Shown here piece by piece: positions 45,461 to 54,182 of a DNA stretch of 64,000 nt. Every line of letters begins with the position of its first letter. Position 1 is the first letter of the stretch. The stretch is from Nodularia sp. LEGE 06071 (lineage in GTDB: Bacteria; Cyanobacteriota; Cyanobacteriia; Cyanobacteriales; Nostocaceae), in NCBI RefSeq assembly GCF_015207755.1, contig NZ_JADEWH010000011.1:62001-126000 (forward strand), given 5' to 3'. The translations under genes and the position numbers were made by a program. The notes below the pieces were generated by a model that saw only the letters and a list, made by a program, of their open reading frames with translations, searched no databases and had not been told where the DNA came from.

Positions 45461-46111
45461 TTAATGAAAGTTAGCATTGTGGCGGATCAAATTCATAAAT
45501 TCGTCACGAGTTTTGGAATCTTCCGCAAAAACTCCACGCATGGCACTACTAAGAGTCCAAGAACCGGGTTTTTGCACACCGCGCATGACCATACACATAT
45601 GAGTTGCTTCCACAACTACTGCGACACCTTGGGGTTTGAGCAAATTTTGTAATGCGTCAGCAATTTGGCTGGTGAGACGTTCTTGGACTTGTAAACGTCG
45701 TCCATACATTTCACAAATGCGGGCGATTTTAGATAAACCGATGACTTTACCGTTGGGAATGTAGGCAACATGAGCGCGGCCAATAATTGGCAGGATATGA
45801 TGCTCACAGGAACTGAAAATATCGATGTCCCGAACCAACACCATTTCATTGGCATCTTCTGTGAATACTGCTCCATTTAGCAGTTCATCCAAAGATTCAG
45901 TGTATCCCTTTGTGAGAAATTGCAAGGCTTTCATGACTCTTTTGGGAGTGTCTTTGAGTCCTTCGCGGTCTGGATCTTCTCCTAATCCAATCAACAGAGT
46001 CCGCACAGCCTGCATCATTTCTGCTTCTGTTACTTTTGGCTGCTTTTGAGCAGTTAAAGACGATAGTACCTGATCGGCAGAAGTTAGATCGGGACGAATC
46101 GATAAAGTCAT
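45461..46111 (-). CDS. folE: GTP cyclohydrolase I
   Basis: 216 residues. The GTP cyclohydrolase I signature is complete: GLKDTPKRV, the zinc site [11 protein letters not shown] (Cys, His), [17 protein letters not shown], and [12 protein letters not shown]. It converts GTP to dihydroneopterin triphosphate, the first step of folate and pterin synthesis. It lies 116 bp downstream of a Zur-box-preceded CobW gene on the same strand, and zinc-dependent FolE is a typical client of that system. No separate Zur box was seen in front of it. Confidence 0.95.
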   Translation of the reverse strand: MTLSIRPDLTSADQVLSSLTAQKQPKVTEAEMMQAVRTLLIGLGEDPDREGLKDTPKRVMKALQFLTKGYTESLDELLNGAVFTEDANEMVLVRDIDIFSSCEHHILPIIGRAHVAYIPNGKVIGLSKIARICEMYGRRLQVQERLTSQIADALQNLLKPQGVAVVVEATHMCMVMRGVQKPGSWTLSSAMRGVFAEDSKTRDEFMNLIRHNANFH

Positions 46112-46227
46112 TTTTTGAGTTTTGTACGAATGTTTTGATGAATTAGTCAGTTGTGAGATTTCGGTGGTAATGACCGCTGACTACCTCTGACTAATGAATG
46201 AGTGTAACATAACTTTACACGTTCTCA

Positions 46228-47253
46228 TCATACCAAACATTTATGCAAATGCGAGTGAATTTCGCTGCTTTTTAAGTTTCTGCCAATAACAACTAGCTGA
46301 TTTTTTGGTTGAGAACACCAATCATCGGCGTGTAAATTATAACGTGATCCGCTAAGTTGAAAGATATGACGTAGATCACTGTCATTAAACCAAAGTATGC
46401 ATTTCGCACGAAATACACCGGCTGGCATTTCTTCTGTGAGGAAGGCTTCAAACTTGTTAACATCAAAAGGGCGATCGCTTTGGAAGGAAATCGATATAAA
46501 GCCATCATTATCTAAGTGGTCAGAGTGATGGTGATGATGTTCGTGATCATGATGGTGTTCATGCTCCTTGTGGGCATCCGCCTCGGCAATAGAGATATAC
46601 TCTTGCTGGGGTGTTAGCTGCGTGTCCAAAATCAATGGTAACGGAACTTCCCCATATTGAGTGTGCAGAATCTTCGCACCCACTTTCATCTCATGGATGT
46701 AAGTTTCAACTTCTTTGATTTTTTCTGGAGTAGCAAGATCAACTTTATTCAGGAGAATTATATCTCCATAAGTGATCTGTTTTAAAGCCGATTCACTTTG
46801 AAAATGTTCTGCATCAAAAGCTTCTACATCTACCAAAGTAATAATAGAATCAAGGTTTGTTAAATCTCTGAGTTCTGTACCTAAAAATGTTAAGATAATT
46901 GGTAAAGGGTCAGCCACTCCAGTGGTTTCTATAACGAAATAATCAATGCGGTCTTCTCTTTCTAAGATACGATAAACAGCATCAACTAAGCCATCATTAA
47001 TAGTACAACAAATACAACCATTGCTGAGTTCCATCATGTCTTGGTCTACAGAAACCAGCAATTGGCTATCTATATTAATATCGCCAAACTCATTGACTAG
47101 AACAGCAACCTTTAAATTTTCCTTGTTTTTGAGAATTTGATTGAGAAGAGTAGTTTTACCACTTCCTAAAAACCCAGTAATCAAAGTAACCGGCATTCCC
47201 CGTTTAGGAATCTCCGATGTGATGTTGGTTGCTAATGGTGTAAGAGTAGTCAT
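46228..47253 (-). CDS. CobW/COG0523-family GTPase, likely zinc metallochaperone
   Basis: 341 residues (the block MPVTLITGFLGSGKTT begins at Met20; the earlier ATG is kept). Features: P-loop GFLGSGKTT, the C-x-C-C metal motif GCICC in NGCICCTIND, the switch IETTGVADP, the NKVD-type NKVDLA, and a His-rich stretch (HKEHEHHHDHEHHHHHSDH) near residues 230-250. COG0523 proteins deliver zinc (or other metal) to target enzymes at low supply. The Zur-like palindrome at 47355-47369 and the downstream zinc enzyme FolE support a zinc role. Confidence 0.9.
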   Translation of the reverse strand: MTTLTPLATNITSEIPKRGMPVTLITGFLGSGKTTLLNQILKNKENLKVAVLVNEFGDINIDSQLLVSVDQDMMELSNGCICCTINDGLVDAVYRILEREDRIDYFVIETTGVADPLPIILTFLGTELRDLTNLDSIITLVDVEAFDAEHFQSESALKQITYGDIILLNKVDLATPEKIKEVETYIHEMKVGAKILHTQYGEVPLPLILDTQLTPQQEYISIAEADAHKEHEHHHDHEHHHHHSDHLDNDGFISISFQSDRPFDVNKFEAFLTEEMPAGVFRAKCILWFNDSDLRHIFQLSGSRYNLHADDWCSQPKNQLVVIGRNLKSSEIHSHLHKCLV

Positions 47254-47354
47254 ATTACTTCTAATGGTAAAATTTTAGACCTTGCTGCCAGCCATATTAC
47301 TGGTACAAATTCCCCTGGGACTGGATAACAGAACTAACCATAACGATAAAATAA

Positions 47355-47369
47355 TGAGAATCGTTATCA
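47355..47369. promoter_or_regulatory. Putative Zur box upstream of the CobW gene
   Basis: TGAGAATCGTTATCA is a 7-1-7 palindrome with one mismatch per arm to the cyanobacterial Zur consensus type TGATAATNATTATCA. It lies about 100 bp before the CobW start on the minus strand. It is expected to repress the gene under sufficient zinc. The palindrome extends by A/T one base each side. Confidence 0.7.
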
Positions 47370-47457
47370 TCTTAGCGCAAAAAAAACCAATTGCCAAAAA
47401 TACCTTTCCTCTTCCTCTCCCCTCCGCGCCTCTGCGTCTCTGCGTGACACTAATTCC

Positions 47458-48603
47458 TTACAAATCTGCATCCTTCAGCGATCGCCTAGCCAACTTAGTG
47501 TAAGTTTTAACAGTAGCCACAGGCATTTCCAAATCTTCAGCTATCAGCCTTAAAGACTCGCCCATTTCGCGCCGTGCCAAAATTGTAGCCCAGGTAGCGG
47601 CTATTTTATCAGTGCGATCGCCTCCAGAGCGTTTGCGTTGAGCCGTAAAAATAGCAGTTAACTCCTCAATGCGTTCTCCCAGGAGATTTGTGAGTAACTG
47701 CGTGGGAGTGCTGGCTTCTGGTTCCACCCAACTTAGAGAAGTTTGTCCTAAACCAAAAGTGGTTTTGTGTCCCGTTCCACAGTAGGGGGCGAGTTTTACC
47801 AAAGCATAAAACAACTGGGTAAACTCAGTATTAGCCAAAGCAGCTTTACTTAACCCGCAGGAAATCGCCCCAGTAAAGCCGGTCACAGAACCTCGTTTAC
47901 CAGCAGCGACCTTCACAGATTCCAAGCGGTGTTGATGAATAATCACACTTTCGTCAATCCAATCGAGAAAATCGGCTTGTGATATGGGGATTTGGGAAAA
48001 GTCATTCCAGCGCCGCAGGTAGCTATGGAAGAGATTAACAGGTACTGGGAGGGGGAAATGATGACCTTTGCGGCGAAAGCTGGTAGGTGAGATGAAGCTG
48101 AGATTGACCTGAGAGTATTTTGCTGGTGGTTGTAATAGTTGGGCGTAGGTGGTGGGAGGATGAGCGATTCTCACCTGTTTTATCTGTAGAGTAGCATCTC
48201 TTAATTTTAGAGTTTCTGGCAATTGGGTTAACCATAGTTGGAGAAACTCAGCCACTTTTGCAGATAAAGCGTTGACTTGCCAGTGTAAAATTTGGTTAGC
48301 TTCTAGTTGTAATTGTTTACCGGTGGGAAAAAGTTGACTTTCTAGGGCTGAGATATTGAAAGGTTTTTCTGACTCGCCATCATGGAGATAGGCGGAAAGG
48401 TCTGGGTCAAGTTGTCGCACTTGGTCAAGAAACCAAGCATGGAGGGCGATGGTGTATTGGGAGTAGAGGGAACTGGTGGTAAGTGCTTCGAGGTCAAATT
48501 CTAATCCCACCAATTCGGTATTATCTGCCCATGTGGGAAGTGTTGCGGTAGGTGATGATTTGGGCTTCTGTTGACGATTGGTAGGTTTAGCTGTTCTGAC
48601 CAT
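47458..48603 (-). CDS. cas6: Cas6 pre-crRNA endoribonuclease with extra C-terminal helix-turn-helix
   Basis: Residues ~25-295 are a Cas6 RAMP fold with the family G-rich loop CGTGHKTTFGLGQ (275-287) and the preceding KVAAGKRGSVTGFTG block. Cas6 cuts the repeats of pre-crRNA. Residues ~300-381 are not part of normal Cas6: they include a helix-turn-helix-like stretch (RLIAEDLEMPVATVKTYTKLARR, ~352-374), so the protein may also bind DNA. It sits 39 bp left of the CRISPR array, on the minus strand. A second, shorter cas6 is at 60051-60812. The N-terminus is 25 residues of polar, Lys/Pro-rich sequence. Confidence 0.85.
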   Translation of the reverse strand: MVRTAKPTNRQQKPKSSPTATLPTWADNTELVGLEFDLEALTTSSLYSQYTIALHAWFLDQVRQLDPDLSAYLHDGESEKPFNISALESQLFPTGKQLQLEANQILHWQVNALSAKVAEFLQLWLTQLPETLKLRDATLQIKQVRIAHPPTTYAQLLQPPAKYSQVNLSFISPTSFRRKGHHFPLPVPVNLFHSYLRRWNDFSQIPISQADFLDWIDESVIIHQHRLESVKVAAGKRGSVTGFTGAISCGLSKAALANTEFTQLFYALVKLAPYCGTGHKTTFGLGQTSLSWVEPEASTPTQLLTNLLGERIEELTAIFTAQRKRSGGDRTDKIAATWATILARREMGESLRLIAEDLEMPVATVKTYTKLARRSLKDADL

Positions 48604-48642
48604 TACCGAGTTTTATGCAGGTGTTGTTGAGTATTTTACTCT

Positions 48643-49269
48643 GTTTCCGTCCCCTTGCGGGGAATATATAAGCGGAAAGGAGAAAGCCCGGCGCAAGAGA
48701 GAGAAAGCTATTGCGTTTCCATCCCCTTGCGGGGAATATATAAGTGGAAAGGCAGACGGGAGCAATCGCTCGACTAGAGAAGCAAATGTTTCCATCCCCT
48801 TGCGGGGAATATATAAGCGGAAAGCTTCTAATACAGAGTTTATTCAATGTAACTGGATAAAGAGTTTCCATCCCCTGGCGGGGAATATTTTAGCGGAAAG
48901 GAATGCAAAGGTAAGGACTTCTGGATAGCTGCAAAGTTTCCATCCCCTTGCGGGGAATATTTTAGCGGAAAGTTCTTCGGGAAGGCAATTACTAACAACG
49001 GTGACGCTGAGTTTCCATCCCCTTACGGGGAATATATAAGCGGAAAGTGGGTAGAGTATAAGGGCTACCAAGACAATAACTTGTTTCCATCCCCTTGCGG
49101 GGAATATTTTAGCGGAAAGCCCCGCAGGTCAACATGGGAAGGACTGTTATCATCAACGGTTTCCATCCCCTTGCGGGGAATATATCAGCGAAAAGTCAAA
49201 TGCTTAATTGACTCAGAGTCACATCCACAAATGTTTCCATCCCCTTGCGGGGAATATATAAGCAAAAAG
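48643..49269 (-). CRISPR. CRISPR array, 9 repeats of 37 bp and 8 spacers
   Basis: Repeats begin at 48643, 48715, 48788, 48864, 48936, 49011, 49083, 49159 and 49233. Spacers are 35-39 nt. On the plus strand the repeat begins GTTTCCATCCCC and ends GCGGAAAG, with a CCCC-TTGC-GGGG stem. The complement ends ATGGAAAC, like the 5' handles of cyanobacterial type III crRNAs, so transcription is probably on the minus strand with the leader at the right. Repeats at both ends have substitutions: 48643 carries G for A at position 7, and 49159 and 49233 differ in the last ten bases. No cas1 or cas2 is in the window, so acquisition must come from elsewhere or be inactive. Confidence 0.97.
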
Positions 49270-49509
49270 TATTTTCTGACCAATAAATAAACCTGAAACA
49301 CTGCTAACAGAAACAGTGGAAACCCTATAACTATTGAATTATCAAGGTTCTGGCGATTTGGCGAACCCCCCAGGGTTTTTGACCTCACTATAGGTCTGCC
49401 AAAAATCAAGCTAATAAAAATCATAAACCGATTATTTGAGCTTGTCCAGTATTTAATCAAACATCACAGCCCAGACATTTCCATACAGCTTGGGGGTAGG
49501 ATGCGATGA
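49270..49509 (-). promoter_or_regulatory. CRISPR leader (with a copy upstream of the Rpn gene)
   Basis: The ~240-bp AT-rich stretch to the right of the last repeat is the probable leader and promoter for minus-strand array transcription. Its distal part, 49359-49509, recurs at 50534-50669 with most bases conserved (for example GATTTGAGCTTGTCCAGTAT shortened). The array-proximal half is not duplicated. Confidence 0.65.
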
Positions 49510-49511
49510 AT

Positions 49512-50450
49512 TTACTCAACACCATCCTGGTTTAATTCCTGCTGAAACTCAGCAATTGATGCTGTGGTGACAGCTTTTTCCAATAGCTGATTCAGCGATT
49601 CAATATCATATAACTTATTGAGTTGTTCCACTAATTCAGGAGGAACATCTTGAAATCGCAGTTTAAGTATCTTAGCTATAGACTGCTGGATGCCTTCAGC
49701 TATACCTATGCGTTCTATGCTTGTTATGTATCTCATCTCTTTTTCAGCCTCAAAACGCTTCAATTCAGTTTTGAAATTCAAGTCCAAATCCGGTGGTAAA
49801 GTCATTAATCTGTCCAGCAACCGGAATAGCTGAGAGATTTTATCTCTACTATAGCCTAACTCATACATTCGTTTAATCAGGCTCAACTTCCAGCGCAATC
49901 GACCTGTTAAATCTTGAGTTGTGGCTTGTGTCCGCAGGTGCGCCATCACCAGTACAGCAAAAGGACTTTCACTTTGTTCTAATTCTAACCAACGGGCTTC
50001 ATAGTCCAGTAGTTTGACGATGGGAAATTGCAGACTCAGCCGACATCCCCAGCGTCCATAACTGTATTCTTGCGGTCTCCAACTTGGTTGATTATCCCCC
50101 AAAATGGCCAAGCTCACCACTTCCTGATTATAACGGTCAAAAATTCGGTAATGGTAAGAAAACATCCGTTGGGCAAAGTTGGGATCAACTTGACTTTGAA
50201 TTTCCAAATGTACCAACAGCCAGGTTTCCTTTCCATCATTCAGCCAAACTTTAATCAGCTTATCGACGACTTGCTTACCAACTTCAGATTCTCTCATCAA
50301 TTGCTGAAGTTCTTTGTCAAGAAACTCATAGCCTCGCGTCCAGTCAATTTCTGCTTGAATTTCTGGAAAAAAGAATGCTAGAAACGCTTCAAAATATTGT
50401 TCTACACCTTCCTTCCAAGCACCATCATAGTCGGCTCGTACTTCACTCAC
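49512..50450 (-). CDS. Rpn/PD-(D/E)XK-type nuclease-transposase family protein
   Basis: 312 residues with the pattern of Rpn-like cyanobacterial proteins (PD-(D/E)XK nuclease family transposase): an N-terminal D-Y-D-G-A-WKEGVEQYFEAFLAFFFPE, a central nuclease-like strand pair with VHLEIQSQVDPNFAQRMFSYHYRI, and a helical C-terminus (RLLDRLMTLPPDL, REE-type coils). Such proteins recur in many copies in these genomes and are linked to recombination. It fills the space between the two copies of the leader-like sequence, so it may have inserted into a duplicated leader. It is transcribed towards the array. Confidence 0.8.
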   Translation of the reverse strand: MSEVRADYDGAWKEGVEQYFEAFLAFFFPEIQAEIDWTRGYEFLDKELQQLMRESEVGKQVVDKLIKVWLNDGKETWLLVHLEIQSQVDPNFAQRMFSYHYRIFDRYNQEVVSLAILGDNQPSWRPQEYSYGRWGCRLSLQFPIVKLLDYEARWLELEQSESPFAVLVMAHLRTQATTQDLTGRLRWKLSLIKRMYELGYSRDKISQLFRLLDRLMTLPPDLDLNFKTELKRFEAEKEMRYITSIERIGIAEGIQQSIAKILKLRFQDVPPELVEQLNKLYDIESLNQLLEKAVTTASIAEFQQELNQDGVE

Positions 50451-50533
50451 AGTTATTTCTAGTCAAAATAGCAAAAATATCATAACTCCTTTTTTGTTCT
50501 CAGATTTTGAACAAGCGCAGGCGGGTAACTCTG

Positions 50534-50669
50534 TGGCGAACCCCCCAAGGTTTTTGACTTCACTAGATGTCTGCCAAAAATCCTAAACCAATGATTTGAG
50601 CTTGTCCAGTATTTGATCAAACATCACAGCCGAGACATTTCTATACACCTTGGGGGTAGGGTGCGATGA
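50534..50669. repeat. Second copy of the CRISPR leader-like sequence
   Basis: 136 bp aligning to 49359-49509, with a ~15-bp shortening in the middle and scattered substitutions. It lies 84 bp upstream of the Rpn-like gene and has the same orientation as the array leader, so it may supply that gene's promoter. No CRISPR repeats are attached to it. Confidence 0.75.
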
Positions 50670-50804
50670 CTGTAATCATCATAGCTAATGAATGCGATGC
50701 CTACGGCGGCAAGCTACGCGCTCACATCAGCATCCAGCCCATTGGAATTAGCCTCTTCTAGCACCCGTGTATGATGTAGCTATTGATGGAAAAACACAGC
50801 AGCA

Positions 50805-51110
50805 ATGACTACCTACAACGTCGAATTCAAAGACGGGATATTACGAGTGAGATTTGGCGAACCTGCTCAAAACGATCAAATTGTCAAAGATGCAGCCGCG
50901 CGACTTGAGGAAATGACCACATCGGGAGAACTCACAGGAGGACAACTGCTAAAGATTAACGGGCCGATTTCTATACCTGTAGCCTTTGTTTTAGCTCATA
51001 AACTTAGTCATATTTACGGTGCTATTGGTTTCTTTGACCCTAAAATAGGCAAGTATGTAATTTCTATTACACACAACCCAGCATATAAACTAGGTGATTT
51101 AATTGATTGA
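50805..51110 (+). CDS. csx3: Csx3 cyclic-oligoadenylate ring nuclease (type III CRISPR accessory)
   Basis: 101 residues matching Csx3: GQLLKINGPISIPVAFVLAHKLSHIYGAIGFFDPKIGKYVISITHNPAYKLGDLI with the active-site pair H69 and D78 (AF1864 H60/D69 equivalent) and H65, H90 nearby. Csx3 proteins cut cyclic tetra-adenylate, the alarm signal made by Cas10, and so reset the immune response. The same domain recurs in an ATPase fusion at 62138-63058. It lies 310 bp before cas10. Confidence 0.9.
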   Translation: MTTYNVEFKDGILRVRFGEPAQNDQIVKDAAARLEEMTTSGELTGGQLLKINGPISIPVAFVLAHKLSHIYGAIGFFDPKIGKYVISITHNPAYKLGDLID

Positions 51111-51113
51111 TAG

Positions 51114-51371
51114 CGTTTTGCTGGCGCTAAAAAAACCGAATATATACGCAAATTGCCAGAATTTCGGCAAAAGTTTAATATACCTATCATTGTAAAATTT
51201 GATAGTGAGTTATCTACTCAAGAAGATATGATTTATACTGTATTACCGTTTTAAACTAGTGATATTGATGACTTTGCAAGAGACGAGGATATTTCTAGTC
51301 GTCCCATAGTTCAGAACTTGGGCGCGGTTGTAGGTGGGGTTGTAGAAGAACGATTAACACAAGGGCGCTGA
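51114..51371 (+). pseudogene. Decayed ORF between csx3 and cas10
   Basis: Directly after the csx3 stop (with a second stop TAG), one frame stays protein-like for 86 codons: RFAGAKKTEYIRKLPEFRQ... then, after an in-frame TAA at 51252-51254, ...DIDDFARDEDISSRPIVQNLG... to TGA at 51369-51371. There is no start codon. I cannot name the family. It looks like the remains of an accessory gene whose N-terminus was lost. Confidence 0.5.
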
Positions 51372-51419
51372 GTATTCCAGTTCAGATAGAATTTGCAGTT
51401 TCAGTAATAACAAGATTTT

Positions 51420-53699
51420 ATGGTAACAAGTTCTGAAAAGGTTGCATTACAAGTTGTTCAACAGGCGATTTCAGCTTTGGCTAAATGGGCTAATTTTGCT
51501 CATCCTCCTCTAGATAATCATGAGTTTTCAGAAGTTACTAGAGCAAAGACAATATTAGATTGGACACCAGAGACAAAAGTTGGAATATTAAGCTTAGTAT
51601 TTGACAGCGTAAACTTACCTAATAAACCTCCGAAAGAAACAACACAACATTATCATCCACTCCAAGTAATTGACAATGACGATAAAAAATATCCTGATAT
51701 TCCTTATCCCTTAAATTCCGCACCTACTTCAGAACAACAGCAAGCCTATAAAGCAGAGATTAATAACGCACTTTCAAAATATCTCAAAGATAACTGGGAA
51801 AACCTCTCGTTATTGATGCTGATATTAGAAAAATTTGGCTCATGTCTGAGTTTTGGCGAAGCGGATGTAGCCTTGGTAGACATAGCCAGAACCACAGCAG
51901 CAGTCGCAGTTGCTTTATTGAACAATCCTACTAAAGAAATTAGTTTAATTGCGGGTGATTTATCCGGGATTCAAAAATTCATATATAGCATTTCCTCAGA
52001 AGGGGCGCTGAAGTCATTAAGGGCGAGAAGTTTTTATTTGGAATTAGTTACAGAAGAAGTCGTACAACAATTATTAGAGCAACTTAATTTACCCAGGACA
52101 AATATAATTTATGCAGGTGGTGGTAACTTGTATATTTTGGCATCTGGAACCGTAGAAAATGAAAATATTGTCCAAAACATCCGCCAGCAGTTTAACAAAT
52201 GGCTCTTAAAAGAATTTGAAGGTAAAGTATTTCTGGCTTTAGATTGTTTAAAATTTCCCGTTACCGAACTTAAAGATAAATTTGCTGAACATTGGTCAAA
52301 AGCCACCAAAAATTTAGCTGTACATAAATCTCGTAAATTTGCTGAAAATAAAATTAGTGAATTTATCAGCCCACGTTATAGCCATGAACCTTGTCGCGTC
52401 TGTCATCGTGACGATATAGAAAATTTAAAACCGCTTAACTCCCAGGAACCTGATTCAGTTTTAGCCTGTGGAAATTGTCGGAGTATGTTTGATTTAGGAA
52501 GTCAATTGTTGGGAGTAACAGCAATTGTGCGCTCAACCAATGAAAGTGTGAAAAATGCCTTACATACACTCTCATTTAAAATTAACTCTAGAGAAATCCA
52601 TTATCATTTGTTCAAAAATTGGAAACAAATAGATCATGACTCTGATATAGTTTTGTTAGTTAACGATTGGCAGTTAGAACATTATCAATTTAAGCATTTT
52701 CAAAATGCTGCGCCTCTATTATTAGGTAACTACGGTAAAGAAAGCAAGCAAGACTCTGAAATTCCAGCAGAACCAAGAGGCTTCATGCGTGCTGGGGAAA
52801 TGTCCGAAAAAGCCAAAGGTGCTAACAGAGTTGGTTATCTCCGAATGGATGTAGACCGATTGGGACAAATATTTGCTAAAGGTTTAGGTAAAAAACAAAC
52901 TTTATCCAGACTAGCTGGATTATCTCGCCAAATGAGTTATTTTTTTAAAGTTTATCTCAACACTTTGGCAGCATATATAAACCTGAAAAACCCTGATACA
53001 ATTAAACCAGACACGCCAGATGAACAGGGATTAAATATATTATTTATATACGCTGGTGGTGATGATTTATTTATCAGTGGCGCATGGAGTGAAATTGTAG
53101 AATTTGCTTTTGAAATTTATCAAGCATTTCGGACATATACAGGTAACAATGAACATATTACCCTTTCAGGTGGAATCAGTATTGATGATATTAAATTTCC
53201 CTTATATCAAGCTGCAAAAACTTCAGGAGAAGCGGAAGAAGCAGCGAAAGGAAATGGTAGAGACAGCTTAGGCTTATTTGGTGAAGTTTTCAAATGGGAT
53301 GAATGGCGAGGAAGAAAGAATTTTAAACATCTTGATGATGATGTTAAAAAGTATCTTGATTCCGAAAAACTACCAAGTTTATTCGGTGTTTCCCCCTTTG
53401 TTGAGAGATTAGAACAGCAAGATATTGGGGTTAATTATTCCCGTAATTTTGTCCGTAACCTGCTGATCACTGCACAAATCCAAGAACAGGCTTTAGAAAA
53501 GTTTAAAGAAAATAAAAAATCAGAGGAGGCTTTAGGAACTCGTTATTATTTGCATTTACCAAAGATAGCTTACACCCTAGCGAGATTACCCAAAAATGTC
53601 CTAGAAGATAGCGAATTTCGGACTTCTCTCAAAAATCCATATAACGCGCCTTATTTTCGCGCGATCGCCACTTGGATTGAATTATTAAATCGGGGATAG
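51420..53699 (+). CDS. cas10: Cas10/Csm1, type III-A cyclase subunit, HD site absent
   Basis: 759 residues. The Csm1 signatures are present: DLSGIQKFIYSISSEGALKSLRARSFYLEL, the palm strand YAGGGNLYIL, a Cys4 zinc motif (CRVCHRDD...CGNCRS), and the second palm with YAGGDDLFI (GGDD 546-549), the cyclic-oligoadenylate synthase site. The N-terminal HD nuclease motif (expected L-H-D-I-G-K) is replaced by ISALAKW, and the later D-H-S-K-type motif by DIARTT, so DNA cleavage is probably lost while signalling remains. It is followed by csm2 after 4 bp. Confidence 0.95.
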   Translation: MVTSSEKVALQVVQQAISALAKWANFAHPPLDNHEFSEVTRAKTILDWTPETKVGILSLVFDSVNLPNKPPKETTQHYHPLQVIDNDDKKYPDIPYPLNSAPTSEQQQAYKAEINNALSKYLKDNWENLSLLMLILEKFGSCLSFGEADVALVDIARTTAAVAVALLNNPTKEISLIAGDLSGIQKFIYSISSEGALKSLRARSFYLELVTEEVVQQLLEQLNLPRTNIIYAGGGNLYILASGTVENENIVQNIRQQFNKWLLKEFEGKVFLALDCLKFPVTELKDKFAEHWSKATKNLAVHKSRKFAENKISEFISPRYSHEPCRVCHRDDIENLKPLNSQEPDSVLACGNCRSMFDLGSQLLGVTAIVRSTNESVKNALHTLSFKINSREIHYHLFKNWKQIDHDSDIVLLVNDWQLEHYQFKHFQNAAPLLLGNYGKESKQDSEIPAEPRGFMRAGEMSEKAKGANRVGYLRMDVDRLGQIFAKGLGKKQTLSRLAGLSRQMSYFFKVYLNTLAAYINLKNPDTIKPDTPDEQGLNILFIYAGGDDLFISGAWSEIVEFAFEIYQAFRTYTGNNEHITLSGGISIDDIKFPLYQAAKTSGEAEEAAKGNGRDSLGLFGEVFKWDEWRGRKNFKHLDDDVKKYLDSEKLPSLFGVSPFVERLEQQDIGVNYSRNFVRNLLITAQIQEQALEKFKENKKSEEALGTRYYLHLPKIAYTLARLPKNVLEDSEFRTSLKNPYNAPYFRAIATWIELLNRG

Positions 53700-53703
53700 T
53701 TAT

Positions 53704-54180
53704 ATGTCAGAAGCAATTAAACCAAAACCAAATCCTTTACCAGTAAAAAGTAAACCATCAAATCCGCCAGCCAACATGATTCCAAGCAGCAATATTGTCC
53801 AGGAAATTACTAAAAAAATCGAAGGTTTGAAAGGTTTACAAGCATATCCTATTCGTGAATTAGTTAACCATGCTGCCGTATTTGGCCCTTATCTCAAACA
53901 ACAAAGATTAGAAACTAACCAAATTCGCAAATTCTTAGATGCTATCAATCGGTTAAAAGCCGACTTAACCGAAAAAGGTGAATTTTCGGCAATAGAAACA
54001 GAAGTAGTGCTGCTGAAACCTAAACTTGCTTATGCTGCTGCGAGACAAAGAGCCGCAAAACCATTAGGTGATGTGATGTCTGTCGCGATAGATAAAGTTA
54101 ATAGCACAGAAGATTTTGAACGTTTAGTGCAGTTTATTGAATCAATTATTGCTTATCACAAAGCTGAAGGTGGAAAATAA
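53704..54180 (+). CDS. csm2: Csm2, type III-A small subunit
   Basis: 158 residues, helical. The conserved core reads LVNHAAVFGPYLKQQRLETNQIRKFLDAINRLKADL and LLKPKLAYAAARQRA, and ends with ...FIESIIAYHKAEGG, as in Csm2 of type III-A. It forms the inner filament that supports the crRNA backbone. A ~30-residue Pro/Lys/Ser-rich N-terminus is extra and probably disordered. It sits between cas10 and csm3 with spacings of 4 and 2 bp. Confidence 0.92.
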   Translation: MSEAIKPKPNPLPVKSKPSNPPANMIPSSNIVQEITKKIEGLKGLQAYPIRELVNHAAVFGPYLKQQRLETNQIRKFLDAINRLKADLTEKGEFSAIETEVVLLKPKLAYAAARQRAAKPLGDVMSVAIDKVNSTEDFERLVQFIESIIAYHKAEGGK

Positions 54181-54182
54181 TT

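Noticed and set aside
48578-49290. Open frames reading through the CRISPR array
   Set aside because: They are made of repeat units translated (PSPCGEY-type and SAYIFPARGWK-type blocks), an artefact of repeats whose length allows open frames.
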